Translations under genes and position numbers: made by a program | Shown here: piece by piece, positions 17,518-27,331 of the stretch | How positions within the stretch are numbered: the first letter of the stretch is position 1 | Layout of the letters: each line of letters starts with the position of its first letter | DNA from: Vibrio sp. Of7-15 | GTDB taxonomy: Bacteria > Pseudomonadota > Gammaproteobacteria > Enterobacterales > Vibrionaceae | Assembly: GCF_022347565.1 (NCBI RefSeq) | Contig: NZ_JAKRGH010000002.1 | Location: forward strand, 62,001-126,000 | DNA: 64,000 nt | Reading direction: 5' to 3' | The notes under the pieces: model-generated | Database searches by the model: none | What the model saw: the letters and a program-made list of their open reading frames with translations, nothing else | What the model was told of the DNA's origin: nothing

Positions 17518-17946
17518 TTAAGCAGCTTGAAATCCATCAATAGACTGAAGTTTCTTTTGTAACTCGTCGATGAGTGATTGTTGGGCTATGTCATTACGAA
17601 TCTCACCGCTAGTATTTCCCCAAATTGGTCCCGGCCAAGCAATGTCAGACTTAAAGCGAGCAACATGGTGGATATGTAGTTGAGGAACTAGGTTGCCTAA
17701 AGCACCCACGTTAATTTTATCTGGTTGGTATGTGTTTTCTAGTATGGTTGAAAGCGCACTAGATTCAGTAATAAGTTGAATTTGTTGCTCATGAGGTAGG
17801 TGGTGGATTTCCACTAGGTCTTCTATTTTAGGCACCAATATTAGCCATGGGCCTATATTTTCTTTACTTAATAACACAGTGCAAAGTGGGAAATCACCGA
17901 TATGTAATGTATCGGCCTTTAATCGAGGGTGAAGAGCAAAACTCAT
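17518..17946 (-). CDS. HIT-family nucleotide-binding protein
   Basis: A 142-residue protein of the histidine-triad superfamily, which hydrolyses or transfers nucleoside phosphates. The HIT signature is visible as PQLHIHHVARF near residue 90. It is slightly unusual in reading H-I-H-H rather than the textbook H-x-H-x-H. The N-terminal beta-strands, including GPWLILVPKIEDL, fit the HIT fold. The substrate cannot be told from sequence. It stands alone on the minus strand, convergent with feoC, with no obvious operon partner. Confidence 0.85.
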   Translation of the reverse strand: MSFALHPRLKADTLHIGDFPLCTVLLSKENIGPWLILVPKIEDLVEIHHLPHEQQIQLITESSALSTILENTYQPDKINVGALGNLVPQLHIHHVARFKSDIAWPGPIWGNTSGEIRNDIAQQSLIDELQKKLQSIDGFQAA

Positions 17947-18119
17947 TGGTTACTTTCCTGTATTAAGACATTCATGCGATATGATCTACTAATAATAAAC
18001 AATCGCAACTCTGTTTTTTATTAATGGATAAGTGAGTGGCATTTCTTAATAATTTTGATTGTTATACCATAGCCAGTCGTAGATTTTTCTAATGCAATTT
18101 CTGAGAGTAATAAACCTCT

Positions 18120-19061
18120 ATGAGTAATGAAAAAGACAACGCTTTATATGAGCCAAAATTTCAGTGGTCATTTTTGCATCCTAAATATTGGCCAACGTGG
18201 TTAGGCATTGGAGTTGCGCTTTTATTGGCTTTTTTACCATTTAGGTGGCGTGATGCACTGGCTAATCGGTTATCTAAATACTTTGCTTCTGCAAATAACC
18301 GTGCTAAGCGTCGTGCAGTGATAAATATAGATAAGTGTTTTCCTGAGAAGTCTGAGCAGGAAAAGCAGACTATTTTAGAGCAATGTTACGCAACAGCCGC
18401 ACAAGTTTTATTAGGTTTTGCTGAATTAACGGCAAGAAGCAGTAAGCGACTAGAAAGCCGCAGTAAGATCATCGGTGAAGAAAATTTATTCCCTTTATTA
18501 GAAAAAGGGGAGAAAGTCATCATGCTTGTGCCTCACTGTTGGGCTATTGATTTACCCGCGATGCTGTTTGCTTCACGTGGTATCAAGGTGGTTATTATGA
18601 TCCGCCCACAAGCTAACCCGATTGGCGATTGGTTGATGTATGTTCAGCGAATGAAGTACGGTGGCCGAATTTACCCTCGTGATGCTGGCGTAAGGCCTTT
18701 TATTAAGTCTATCCGAGAAGGCTATCTAGCTTATTATTTACCTGATGAAGATCATGGCTTTGATCAGAGTGTTTTTGTTCCATTCTTAGGAACTGAAAAA
18801 GCGACATTAAAAGGGTTTGGTAAGTTAGCACGCCTATCGGGGGCGAAAGTCGTGCCTATGATGCCAAGTTATAATGCCGAATCGGGGCAGTTTGAAATTG
18901 AGATCAAGCCTGCACTTGAAAATATGCCTAGTGGAGACGAAGTCGCTGATGCTGTTGCGATGAATCAGGCTATCGAAGGCTTTATTCGTGAAAAACCAGA
19001 GCAGTACATGTGGATTTTGAATTTATTGCGTTCTCAGCCTGATGGCAGTCAACTGTACTAG
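18120..19061 (+). CDS. lpxM: Late lipid A acyltransferase (LpxM/MsbB family; LpxN in V. cholerae)
   Basis: A membrane-bound acyltransferase that adds the last secondary acyl chain to lipid A. At 313 residues it is full length, with a hydrophobic anchor at about 27-42 (GIGVALLLAFLPF). The catalytic H-x4-D motif is His139-Asp144 in LVPHCWAIDLPAML. YYLPDEDHGFDQSVFVPFLG and the C-terminal EQYMWILNLLRSQPDG match the LpxM group better than LpxL. In V. cholerae the related enzyme, LpxN, uses 3-hydroxylaurate, so the acyl donor is uncertain. The gene overlaps the stop codon of the convergent diguanylate cyclase gene by four bases. Confidence 0.88.
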   Translation: MSNEKDNALYEPKFQWSFLHPKYWPTWLGIGVALLLAFLPFRWRDALANRLSKYFASANNRAKRRAVINIDKCFPEKSEQEKQTILEQCYATAAQVLLGFAELTARSSKRLESRSKIIGEENLFPLLEKGEKVIMLVPHCWAIDLPAMLFASRGIKVVIMIRPQANPIGDWLMYVQRMKYGGRIYPRDAGVRPFIKSIREGYLAYYLPDEDHGFDQSVFVPFLGTEKATLKGFGKLARLSGAKVVPMMPSYNAESGQFEIEIKPALENMPSGDEVADAVAMNQAIEGFIREKPEQYMWILNLLRSQPDGSQLY

Positions 19062-20077
19062 CGAACGGGCATAACTCTATTTCGGCCGACCTCTTTCGCT
19101 TGATAAAGCAATTGGTCGGCTCTATCGACTAGAGCTAGTGGGAGCTCTTGGTTTTCTTGTTCAGCAACACCAAATGAAGCGGTTATATGGTCAATTTTTC
19201 TATTCTGCTTCTTATCTAGTACTGAGACTTTCTCAATAGTACGGCGAATGCCTTCTGCAAGCTGGAGTGTAACCGGGAAAGATTCTCCAGTGACAATGAC
19301 AGCGAATTCTTCTCCGCCATAGCGATAAACTTGGGCTATTCTGCGGCATTTTTGTCGGATACGTTGAGCCACCACTTTGAGCACTTGATCCCCTAGTTGA
19401 TGTCCATATTGATCGTTAAGTAATTTAAAATGATCAATATCGGCCATAATTAGGCAAACATTCTGCTTATCATTAATGGCGGCACGTAAATCTAAATCGA
19501 AGGCCCTTCGGTTCCAAAGCCCAGTCAGGCTGTCTTCATTCACTTCTCTTTGTGCTTTTTCTAGCTGCACTTTTAAGCATTGAATTTCTTTTTCAGTATG
19601 TACTAAATAATCAACAAAAAGCTGGGTTGAGCTTTGGATTTGGTCCGAACTTGAAATAAAGGAGGAGACGGCTTCTTTGAGTTCATTAATGCTATTGCCA
19701 TTTGTATTATGTCGTTTTAGCTGGGAGACACTATTATCAATGGAATTTTGAAAGTCACCTGTGCTGGTGATCGTTTCTTTGAGTGCAGTATCCAGCTCAA
19801 GAACCATGGACGCCATGCTGCTTTTAGCAAGGTGTAAGTTGTTTTCTTCTTCAGAGGATAAGTACTGATAGTACAGAGTGTCGCATACCGCTTCACTGCA
19901 AAAACCTTGGGTCTCAATGTAGTTATTCATTGTGCTGGCCAAGTCTGAATCTGGCTCAGAAACATAGGCATACCATAATGAGTAATTATTAGGCGTTGGC
20001 GGGATCTTATATTTGATCATTAGCGCAATCGTCTGTTTAAAAATATCAGTAGGTTGCTCACTCTGAGTGTTGGGCAT
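19058..20077 (-). CDS. GGDEF-domain diguanylate cyclase with a non-canonical I-site
   Basis: A soluble-looking 339-residue protein. The first ~170 residues form a helical region with no membrane segment that I recognise only as the N-terminal part seen in some Vibrio GGDEF proteins (IKYKIPPTPNNYSLWYAYVS), ending in a coiled coil. The C-terminal GGDEF domain (about 175-339) has DSLTGLWNRRAFD, the metal-binding ADIDHFKLLNDQYGHQLGD and the active-site YRYGGEEF, so it should make c-di-GMP. The inhibitory I-site RxxD five residues upstream reads RRIA, lacking the Asp. Product inhibition may therefore be weak. The input signal is unknown. Confidence 0.88.
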   Translation of the reverse strand: MPNTQSEQPTDIFKQTIALMIKYKIPPTPNNYSLWYAYVSEPDSDLASTMNNYIETQGFCSEAVCDTLYYQYLSSEEENNLHLAKSSMASMVLELDTALKETITSTGDFQNSIDNSVSQLKRHNTNGNSINELKEAVSSFISSSDQIQSSTQLFVDYLVHTEKEIQCLKVQLEKAQREVNEDSLTGLWNRRAFDLDLRAAINDKQNVCLIMADIDHFKLLNDQYGHQLGDQVLKVVAQRIRQKCRRIAQVYRYGGEEFAVIVTGESFPVTLQLAEGIRRTIEKVSVLDKKQNRKIDHITASFGVAEQENQELPLALVDRADQLLYQAKEVGRNRVMPVR

Positions 20078-20137
20078 ATTGGAGTCTCATCATCCTTTGA
20101 TAGAATCAGTATAATTCATTGTCTGAAAAATAAAAAA

Positions 20138-20170
20138 GCCTTGTAACTAATTTAGCTACAAGGCCTTTTA
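20138..20170 (-). terminator. Terminator after argS
   Basis: GCCTTGTA (20138-20145) and TACAAGGC (20157-20164) form an 8-bp stem. On the minus strand the stem is followed by TTTTTTATTTTT, so it ends argS before the diguanylate cyclase gene. Confidence 0.85.
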
Positions 20171-20189
20171 CATTAATTCATTAAATGAA

Positions 20190-21923
20190 TCACATGCGTT
20201 CTAAAGTTTCAATACCTAATAAATCAAGGCCTTGTTTAATTGTTTTCGCAGTCAGTGCTGCCAGCTTTAAACGGCTTTGTTTAATAGCGTCATCTTCGTT
20301 ATTTAGAATTGGGCACGCTTCATAGAAGCTAGAGAACTGACCTGCTAATTCAAATAGGTAACCACACATGATGTGAGGTTGGCCTTCACGAGCAACAGAT
20401 TGAACCGCTTCTTCAAATTGCAGCAGTTTTGCAATTAAGGCTTTTTCTTTTTCTTCCGTTACTTTGATTTCACCTTCTAGCGAATCCATTGCAACGCCCG
20501 CTTTTGCAAAAATAGAGGCAACACGAGTGTAAGCGTATTGCATGTAAGGCGCTGTATTGCCTTCAAATGCAAGCATGTTGTCCCAATCAAAAATGTAATC
20601 GGTGGTACGGTGTTTAGAAAGATCCGCATACTTAACTGCTGCCATTGCTACTGTATTTGCAATTTTCGCTTTTTCTTCTGAATCTAAATTCGGGTTTTTG
20701 GATTCAATTAGTTTTTCAGCACGTTGCTCTGCTTCGTCTAGTAGGTCTTTTAGTTTTACAGAGCCACCAGTACGAGTTTTGAATGGACGGCCATCTTTAC
20801 CTAGCATCATGCCGAATGCGTGGTGTTCCAGAGACACTTCTTCAGGAATGTAACCCGCTTTACGTACGATCGTCCATGCTTGCATTAAGTGCTGATGCTG
20901 ACGTGAATCGATGAAGTAAAGTACACGATCTGCGCCAAGTTTTTCAAAACGATATTTAGCACATGCAATATCGGTTGTGGTGTAAAGGAAGCCGCCATCG
21001 CGCTTTTGTACGATAACGCCCATAGGCTCGCCATCTTTGTTTTTGTATTCGTCTAGGAAAACAACTTGAGCACCATCATCTTCTTGTGCCAGACCTTGTT
21101 CTTTTAGATCAGCTACAATTTCTGGCAGCATGTTGTTATACATGCTTTCGCCCATCACATCGTTTAATGATAGTGAAACGTTCAAACGATCGTAGTTACG
21201 CTGGTTTTGAACCATAGTGATGTCGACAAGCTTTTTCCACATCTCAGCGCAATACTCATCACCACTTTGTAACTTAACCACGTAGTTACGTGCTTTTTCT
21301 GCGAAGGTTTCATCTTCATCGTACAACTTTTTAGAGTCGCGGTAGAAAGCTTCTAGGTCTGAAAGCTCCATTGAAACTTCGCCTGATTCTTTCTGCATAC
21401 GCTCTAGGTTTGCGATAAGCATACCGAATTGAGTTCCCCAGTCACCAATATGGTTTGCACGGATCACTTTGTGTCCAAGGAATTCAAGAGTGCGAGTAAC
21501 TGCATCGCCAATAACCGTTGAACGGATATGGTGAACTGCCATTTCCTTTGCAACGTTTGGTGCAGAGTAGTCAGTGACAATCGTTTGAGCTTCAGCTTTT
21601 GCAACACCAAGGCGTGAGTCAGCAAGCGCTGCGTCTGCTTGTTGTGCTAAGAATGCTTCGTCTAGGAAGATGTTTAGGAAACCAGGGCCTGCGATTTCAA
21701 CTTTAGAAGCGATACCGTCTAGGTCTAGAACGTCCAATACTTTTTGAGCAAATTCTCGAGGATTTGTACCTAGTCGCTTCGCAACGCCCATCACACCATT
21801 TGCTTGGTAATCACCAAATTGAGGCTTGGCGGATTGTCGAACCGCAGCAGGGCTACCTTCTGGTGCGCCAGCGGCTTCAAGAGCCTGAGATACTTTGTCA
21901 TTAATTAGTGCTTGAATGTTCAC
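20190..21923 (-). CDS. argS: Arginyl-tRNA synthetase
   Basis: A class I aminoacyl-tRNA synthetase of normal length (577 residues). The N-terminal Add-1 domain (about 1-85) binds the tRNA D-loop, the Rossmann catalytic core follows, and the C-terminal helical DALR domain (about 460-577) ends in [10 protein letters not shown]. The HIGH-motif segment reads [16 protein letters not shown]: the first His and the Gly of the usual HVGH are replaced (Ala129, His131), while the last His (His132) and the following basic residue remain. The rest of the core, such as [20 protein letters not shown], is intact. Located beside a yecM-like gene as in E. coli. Confidence 0.96.
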   Translation of the reverse strand: MNIQALINDKVSQALEAAGAPEGSPAAVRQSAKPQFGDYQANGVMGVAKRLGTNPREFAQKVLDVLDLDGIASKVEIAGPGFLNIFLDEAFLAQQADAALADSRLGVAKAEAQTIVTDYSAPNVAKEMAVHHIRSTVIGDAVTRTLEFLGHKVIRANHIGDWGTQFGMLIANLERMQKESGEVSMELSDLEAFYRDSKKLYDEDETFAEKARNYVVKLQSGDEYCAEMWKKLVDITMVQNQRNYDRLNVSLSLNDVMGESMYNNMLPEIVADLKEQGLAQEDDGAQVVFLDEYKNKDGEPMGVIVQKRDGGFLYTTTDIACAKYRFEKLGADRVLYFIDSRQHQHLMQAWTIVRKAGYIPEEVSLEHHAFGMMLGKDGRPFKTRTGGSVKLKDLLDEAEQRAEKLIESKNPNLDSEEKAKIANTVAMAAVKYADLSKHRTTDYIFDWDNMLAFEGNTAPYMQYAYTRVASIFAKAGVAMDSLEGEIKVTEEKEKALIAKLLQFEEAVQSVAREGQPHIMCGYLFELAGQFSSFYEACPILNNEDDAIKQSRLKLAALTAKTIKQGLDLLGIETLERM

Positions 21924-22298
21924 ACGCTTATCCTTCGAATCGCTAAAGTGCAGAGCTGTCTTGCTAGAATGAATTACCTAGAGCCTTAAGTTGTGACGAA
22001 CGCAACTTGTTGTTTAAAGCAGTGTTAAACAGATTTCTGACAGGTCGAAATGGCTATGGATCTCGGGTTAATGCCGAGCTAGGTTTAATAGCACTAATAA
22101 TACCCATAAAATAAGGTCTATTTGCAACCATAAAAACCAACTTAATGGCTTTTTTATGGTGTTTTTTTTATTCGTTGAATATTATGCAGCAATTCAATTC
22201 ATACAAGGCTTACAGGATGGGCTTTATCAGTCCATTCATAGTTAAAGTATGGATAATTATGCGCTTGAAAAACTTTATGGTGTAAACGGAGATAAATA
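21924..22298. other. 375-base divergent intergenic region between argS and yecM
   Basis: AT-rich region holding the promoters of argS (minus) and the yecM-like gene (plus). One weak palindrome, CCATAAAAA...TTTTTTATGG at about 22129-22160, could be a terminator-like structure. I see no open reading frame or RNA gene in it. Confidence 0.5.
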
Positions 22299-22889
22299 AT
22301 GCAACAACTAAGTCAAGAAGGTTTAACTCCCGAGCAATTGATTGATGGTTTACCTCAGTTTATGGCACGTATATCAGAACTTAATGACGCATTAGGGATA
22401 GATTTGGGGTTGTACCAAGCGGACCACATAGCGGTACGAATTAATGAATTCACCGTCGCGCAACAAGCCCACCAACAATGGTTACTGCGCGCTAAGGAGT
22501 GGTCCAATACCGAAATTAATGGGCGTCCGATTATTGCACTCGGTTTTGATGAACCGATCTGTGCAGGGGAGTGGGAGATTGAATGCTTAGAGCTGCCTTA
22601 CCCGGGCAATAAGACCTATCCAGAACAAGGGTGGGAGCACATTGAGTGGGTGATCCCATGTGACGCTCAAACACCAGAGCAATTTTTGGATGTGTTATTT
22701 GAGATTTTTCCAAAACTTGCACAGCGTTGGGATCAATTGTCTAACAATGGCATCAAAGTGAAATTAAGCTCGCCACAAGGGGAACATGAACGTTTGGCTA
22801 ACCCAACAGTGGCGTTTAAGAAAAATGGAGTGTGTATTAAGCTTCACCCTCATTCGCTTAAAGCAGTCATTGAAAGCGAACAAGAGTAA
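22299..22889 (+). CDS. yecM: YecM-family protein (VOC fold, possible metal enzyme)
   Basis: A 196-residue protein matching the E. coli YecM family, which has a vicinal-oxygen-chelate fold and predicted metal ligands. Conserved pieces are YQADHIAVRIN near residue 44, CLELPYPGNKTYPEQGWEHIEWV near residue 105 and KLHPHSLKAVIE at the C-terminus; the His and Glu residues in these are the likely metal site. Its reaction is unknown. It lies next to argS, as in E. coli, on the opposite strand. Confidence 0.85.
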   Translation: MQQLSQEGLTPEQLIDGLPQFMARISELNDALGIDLGLYQADHIAVRINEFTVAQQAHQQWLLRAKEWSNTEINGRPIIALGFDEPICAGEWEIECLELPYPGNKTYPEQGWEHIEWVIPCDAQTPEQFLDVLFEIFPKLAQRWDQLSNNGIKVKLSSPQGEHERLANPTVAFKKNGVCIKLHPHSLKAVIESEQE

Positions 22890-22959
22890 TTGAGTCGATT
22901 GATAGCGCCCGTAAGTAAAGTGACAGGGGCGCTATGACTTTGTCATTATAAATCTTTGG

Positions 22960-23793
22960 TTATAAGATCACTGTCTTGTTGCCGTAGACAAAAACATGAT
23001 CATTGACGACTTTGTTCAGCGCTTTACTTAGCACCGACTTTTCCACGTCTTTCCCTGCTTTTGCCATGTCAACGGCACTAAAATTGTGATCAACCGGAAT
23101 TACATCTTGTTTGATGATTGGGCCTTCATCGAGGTCGTTAGTGACAAAGTGAGCCGTAGCCCCAATGATTTTTACGCCTCGATCAAAAGCTTGTTGGTAA
23201 GGCTTTGCACCAATAAAAGCAGGTAAGAAGCTGTGGTGAATATTGATGATCTTATTCGGGAATTGGTGAACAAAATTCGGTGTTAGAACACGCATGTATT
23301 TAGCCAGCACTAGATAGTCTGCATCGTATTGATGAATTATATCCAGCATATTTTGTTCATGATCTTCACGGCTTACATCTTGGTGGCAAACGTGATGGAA
23401 TGGAATATCAAACTTTTCGGTTAAATGAGCCAATGTATCGTAGTTACCAACCACTGCTGCAATATCCACATCTAAGCTGCCATCGTATGCTTTGATCAGA
23501 ATGTCTCCCAAACAATGGGCTTCTTTTGTCACCAGAATCACGATTTTTTTTCGTGAAGAGCTGATTAATTCTCGGCGGCTTCCTTGCGGTAGGGCTTGGT
23601 CTAAATCGAGTAAAAATGTGTGGTCATTAAAAATCCCTTCCAGCTCCGTGCGCATGAAAAACTGTCCGGTCACATTATCCACATATTCATTATTATGAAT
23701 AATATTGAGCTGGTGTTTGTAACAGATATTAGTGATTTTTGCTATAAGGCCACGTGAGTCAGGGCAATCTGTTAGCAGGGTCTTTCTTTCCAT
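22960..23793 (-). CDS. purU: Formyltetrahydrofolate deformylase
   Basis: Hydrolyses 10-formyl-tetrahydrofolate to formate and tetrahydrofolate, balancing one-carbon pools and supplying formate to PurT. The N-terminal ACT domain (about 1-85, LLTDCPDSRGLIAKITNICY) senses methionine/glycine in E. coli. The C-terminal formyltransferase-like domain has the catalytic pattern NIHHSFLPAFIGAKPYQQAF and the Asp in HFVTNDLDEGPII. The length of 277 residues is typical. Single gene, with no close partner on its strand. Confidence 0.95.
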   Translation of the reverse strand: MERKTLLTDCPDSRGLIAKITNICYKHQLNIIHNNEYVDNVTGQFFMRTELEGIFNDHTFLLDLDQALPQGSRRELISSSRKKIVILVTKEAHCLGDILIKAYDGSLDVDIAAVVGNYDTLAHLTEKFDIPFHHVCHQDVSREDHEQNMLDIIHQYDADYLVLAKYMRVLTPNFVHQFPNKIINIHHSFLPAFIGAKPYQQAFDRGVKIIGATAHFVTNDLDEGPIIKQDVIPVDHNFSAVDMAKAGKDVEKSVLSKALNKVVNDHVFVYGNKTVIL

Positions 23794-23954
23794 TTCTCAT
23801 CCTTGATAAAAAAGTTGTGCTCTAGTTGTTGTTTTACCGATAAAAGCGGTTGGGGTCAAAGTGATTTTTTAACATTAAAATGAATATTTTTAGCAACCGT
23901 TTGCGTTCGTGGCTATGCTTAATAGTAGCAGTTGCGTACTTGAACGAGGTTGTT

Positions 23955-24182
23955 ATGGACAGAGAAACGCTTGCTCATCGGTTATACCGAGAACGTATTG
24001 CAGAGTTACTAGGGATGTCGCCTGAGGAGTTAGATGAATCTTCTATTGGTGGACTTTGGGATAATAAAACTAACCCTATCGATGCTGCTAAAGAGATATC
24101 AATGTCTTCGTCGATAGAGGGTGATGGTGATCAAACTGGCTGGGTTGGACGTTTTTTAAGTCGACGTGGTCAAAATCGCTAA
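23955..24182 (+). CDS. Small conserved hypothetical protein
   Basis: A 75-residue protein that I do not recognise. The start chosen is the ATG at 23955, with ACGAGG five bases upstream. An in-frame ATG 75 bases earlier would add a hydrophobic stretch (LRSWLCLIVAVAYLNEV) but lacks a clear ribosome site. The chosen protein is acidic and hydrophilic. It begins MDRETLAHRLYRERIAELLGM, probably helical, and ends in a basic tail (GRFLSRRGQNR). It lies between purU and yoaA, with about 115 bases before yoaA. Confidence 0.55.
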   Translation: MDRETLAHRLYRERIAELLGMSPEELDESSIGGLWDNKTNPIDAAKEISMSSSIEGDGDQTGWVGRFLSRRGQNR

Positions 24183-24297
24183 TATTCAACTAGGTAGCTG
24201 AGTCCAGCTCCCATATTCTGATTCTTTTATTTTCAATAGTCGACCTTTGTGTAAATCTTGGCATAATTGCAACCATTAACCACTGTATGAATGAACA

Positions 24298-26214
24298 ATG
24301 ATTGCCAAGATTTTTTCTTCTGAAGGTGCTTTGGGTAAAACAATACCCGGCTTTCAACCACGCCAGCCACAATTGGATATGGCGCACGCGGTGCAAAACG
24401 CGATCAAAAATCAATCCCAATTGGTTGTAGAAGCAGGCACCGGTACAGGTAAAACCTTCGCGTATCTTGCACCTGCCTTGATCAGCGGAAAAAAGGTGAT
24501 CATTAGTACAGGTTCAAAAAACCTCCAAGAACAGTTATTTCACCGTGACCTTCCACTTATGGTAGACGCGCTCGGATTCTATGGCCAAGTCGCTTTATTG
24601 AAGGGGCGCTCTAACTACCTATGCCTAGATCGATTAAGTCGTCAGATGATCGAAAGTCATGAACATGACGCTGATCCAGAACTTTTGTCTCAGTTAGTGA
24701 AAATTCGTACGTGGTCATCGGAAACGAAATCGGGTGATTTAGGTGAATGTGATGCAATCGCGGAAGACAGCTTTGTGATCCCAACCGTCACATCAAATAA
24801 CGATAACTGTTTAGGGAAAGATTGCCCAAGCTACGAAGACTGTTTTGTCAATAAAGCGCGTAAAAAGGCGATGGATTCAGATGTGATTGTGGTTAACCAT
24901 CACCTCTTTTTGGCGGACCTGGCCATCAAAGAAACCGGGTTTGGAGAGTTGATCCCTGAAGGTGACGTGTTTATTTTCGATGAGGCACACCAATTACCTG
25001 ATATTGCTAGCCAATATTTCGGACAAAGCTTATCCAGCCGCCAGATCCAAGAGCTCGCCAAAGACATTGAAATTGGCTATCGTACAGAAGCAAGAGACAT
25101 GCGTCAGCTGCAAAAAATGTCTAGCCGATTAAACCAAGCAGCGATGGAGTTACGGATTGTACTGGGAGAACCGGGCTTTCGTGGCAATTGGCGAGATGCG
25201 TATAATTCGGAATCCATTAAGCGTGAAGTCGTGCGCTTGCGTGATGCATTAGAACTTGCCCATGATGTCTTGAAATTAGCATTGGGCCGCAGTCAACTAC
25301 TGGATGCGGCGTTTGAGCGAGCCACATTGCTCAAAGCGCGGTTAGATCGAGTTTGTGATGTGTCTATTACCGGATATTCGTATTGGTATGACTGCACGCC
25401 GCGCCATTTTAGTTTGCACATTACCCCTTTGTCAGTGGCTGAAAAGTTCCGAGAGCAGATGATTCAGCAATCTGGAGCATGGATTTTCACATCGGCGACG
25501 TTGGCAGTACAAGATGACTTTAGCCATTTTAGCTCGCGGTTAGGTTTGCAGCCCAAAGAGCAGTTTTCTTTGCCTAGCCCGTTTGATTACCAAGAACAAG
25601 CCCTATTGTGTGTGCCGCGTTTTTTACCTGAGCCAAACAGTTATGGTTTAGCGGATAAACTCGTTTCGATGTTACTTCCTATGATCGAAAGAAATAACGG
25701 CCGCTGCTTCTTTTTATGTACTTCTCACCAAATGATGAAAGACTTGGCTGAACGTTTTCGAGATCAATTTGATTTGCCCGTATTGGTACAAGGGGAAACG
25801 TCAAAGCAAAAGCTACTTGCTGAGTTCATGGAGCTGGGTAATGCGTTGTTAGTAGCGACGGGAGCATTCTGGGAAGGGATAGATGTTAGAGGCGACACCC
25901 TTAGCTGTGTTATTATCGATAAATTGCCTTTTACTGCTCCAGATGATCCGCTAATGAAGGCACGGATTGAAGATTGCCGATTACGAGGAGGAGACCCTTT
26001 TTCTCAGGTTCAAATCCCTGATGCGGTGATCACATTGAAGCAGGGCGTTGGTCGCTTGATTCGCGATCAGAAAGATAAAGGGGTATTGGTGATTTGTGAT
26101 AATCGATTAGTAACAAGGCAGTATGGTTCTGTTTTTTTACATAGTTTACCGCCAATTCCTCGCACTCGTGATTTAGAAAAAGTATCAGAGTTTTTAGATA
26201 GCGTGAGCAATTAA
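24298..26214 (+). CDS. yoaA: DinG-family ATP-dependent DNA helicase YoaA
   Basis: An XPD/DinG-like superfamily 2 helicase with an iron-sulfur cluster, working with the polymerase III clamp-loader subunit chi in repair of blocked forks. Walker A is AGTGTGKTFAYLAPAL near residue 45. The Fe-S cysteines are in NYLCLDRL and in DNCLGKDCPSYEDCFV (around residues 110-190). The DEAH box is FIFDEAHQLPD near residue 228, and motif VI is QGVGRLIRDQKDKG near residue 582. The 638-residue length fits YoaA rather than DinG. It directly precedes tsaB, the same order as in E. coli. Confidence 0.92.
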   Translation: MIAKIFSSEGALGKTIPGFQPRQPQLDMAHAVQNAIKNQSQLVVEAGTGTGKTFAYLAPALISGKKVIISTGSKNLQEQLFHRDLPLMVDALGFYGQVALLKGRSNYLCLDRLSRQMIESHEHDADPELLSQLVKIRTWSSETKSGDLGECDAIAEDSFVIPTVTSNNDNCLGKDCPSYEDCFVNKARKKAMDSDVIVVNHHLFLADLAIKETGFGELIPEGDVFIFDEAHQLPDIASQYFGQSLSSRQIQELAKDIEIGYRTEARDMRQLQKMSSRLNQAAMELRIVLGEPGFRGNWRDAYNSESIKREVVRLRDALELAHDVLKLALGRSQLLDAAFERATLLKARLDRVCDVSITGYSYWYDCTPRHFSLHITPLSVAEKFREQMIQQSGAWIFTSATLAVQDDFSHFSSRLGLQPKEQFSLPSPFDYQEQALLCVPRFLPEPNSYGLADKLVSMLLPMIERNNGRCFFLCTSHQMMKDLAERFRDQFDLPVLVQGETSKQKLLAEFMELGNALLVATGAFWEGIDVRGDTLSCVIIDKLPFTAPDDPLMKARIEDCRLRGGDPFSQVQIPDAVITLKQGVGRLIRDQKDKGVLVICDNRLVTRQYGSVFLHSLPPIPRTRDLEKVSEFLDSVSN

Positions 26215-26259
26215 TAAGCTCACTGCCCAAATTGTTCGTTTATTCAGTCTGAGGCGTTA

Positions 26260-26961
26260 ATGACTGCAAAAATTTTAGCTGTAGATACAGCAACTGAAAA
26301 TTGCTCCGTGGCTTTGATCATTGATGGTCAAGTGATCAGCCGTAGTGAAGTGGCTCCACGTGAACACACAATGAAAATCCTGCCAATGGTGGATGAAGTA
26401 TTGGCTGAAGGCGGCATACGTTTGCCACAGTTGGATGCGTTAGCGTTTGGTCGAGGTCCTGGCAGCTTTACTGGTGTTCGTATTGGTATTGGTATTGCGC
26501 AAGGCTTGGCGTTTGGTGCTGATTTACCTATGGTGGGTGTTTCTACACTTGCCGCAATGTCACAGGCTGGTTACCGTCTAAATGGCGCTGAGCACGTTGC
26601 TGCGGCTATTGATGCTCGCATGAGTGAAGTGTATTGGGGTATGTACCAACGCCAAGCGGACGGAGACTGGTCTACGGTTGGTGAGGAATGTGTTATTGTT
26701 CCTGCTCATTTAACAGAACAAGTTGAGCCATCGGAAGCCACTTGGTTAACCGTCGGAACTGGCTGGGGAGCTTATCAAGACGAGCTACAAGCTTTGCCTT
26801 TGACGACATCTGAAAGTGATATTCTGTTCCCTGAAGCTCAAGATATGGCAATGTTAGCGCAATTCGCCTTTGCTCGTGGTGAAGCTGTTGGCGCAGAACA
26901 TGCTAGTCCTATTTATCTACGTGATACTGTTACGTGGAAAAAACTGCCTGGTCGTGAGTAG
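26260..26961 (+). CDS. tsaB: tRNA threonylcarbamoyladenosine synthesis protein TsaB
   Basis: A scaffold and partner of TsaD in making the t6A37 modification of ANN-decoding tRNAs. It has the actin/Hsp70-like fold signature [15 protein letters not shown] at the N-terminus and [24 protein letters not shown] near residue 65. At 233 residues it is full length. It is 45 bases after yoaA and probably co-transcribed with it. Confidence 0.96.
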   Translation: MTAKILAVDTATENCSVALIIDGQVISRSEVAPREHTMKILPMVDEVLAEGGIRLPQLDALAFGRGPGSFTGVRIGIGIAQGLAFGADLPMVGVSTLAAMSQAGYRLNGAEHVAAAIDARMSEVYWGMYQRQADGDWSTVGEECVIVPAHLTEQVEPSEATWLTVGTGWGAYQDELQALPLTTSESDILFPEAQDMAMLAQFAFARGEAVGAEHASPIYLRDTVTWKKLPGRE

Positions 26962-27013
26962 GCAATGGATGTGTGCTATGCGGTAACCTCCGCATAGCTT
27001 AGTTGAGGCAATT

Positions 27014-27313
27014 ATGGTTTCGATTCAAGGTTTACCACCCGCGATCGTGCACAAGCAGCGCGCGGCACAGAAAAAAAAGTCGGTTGCAGAGGCGGAAACC
27101 AGCAAAGAGGTGAGCGCTGAGGCTTCCCAAGCAGCTACGGCATTGGCACACAGCGTGAAAACGATGGATCCTGCTGAATACGCTAAAGCTCAGGTGCAAT
27201 ACGATCTACCTGAAGGTAAGTCAAGAGATGCATTAGCACAGTACTTTGATGTGATGAATCAATCGAAAAGAGAGGAACTTGCTAAGTTAATGGGGGTCGA
27301 TATTTATATCTAA
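27014..27313 (+). CDS. Conserved hypothetical protein, Ala/Lys/Glu-rich
   Basis: A 99-residue cytoplasmic protein of unknown function. It begins MVSIQGLPPAIVHKQRAAQ, followed by a charged, alanine-rich, probably helical or disordered middle (about 20-55). The C-terminal part (QYFDVMNQSKREELAKLMGVDIYI) looks folded. No signal peptide, cysteine or catalytic motif is seen. It lies between tsaB and the slp gene on the same strand, with nine bases to the Slp-family frame, so it is probably part of the yoaA-tsaB-slp transcript. Confidence 0.75.
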   Translation: MVSIQGLPPAIVHKQRAAQKKKSVAEAETSKEVSAEASQAATALAHSVKTMDPAEYAKAQVQYDLPEGKSRDALAQYFDVMNQSKREELAKLMGVDIYI

Positions 27314-27331
27314 CTTATTGAGATGTATAAA

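Noticed and set aside
23880-23954. N-terminal extension of the small gene before yoaA
   Set aside because: The upstream ATG has no ribosome site, whereas ACGAGG precedes the ATG at 23955.
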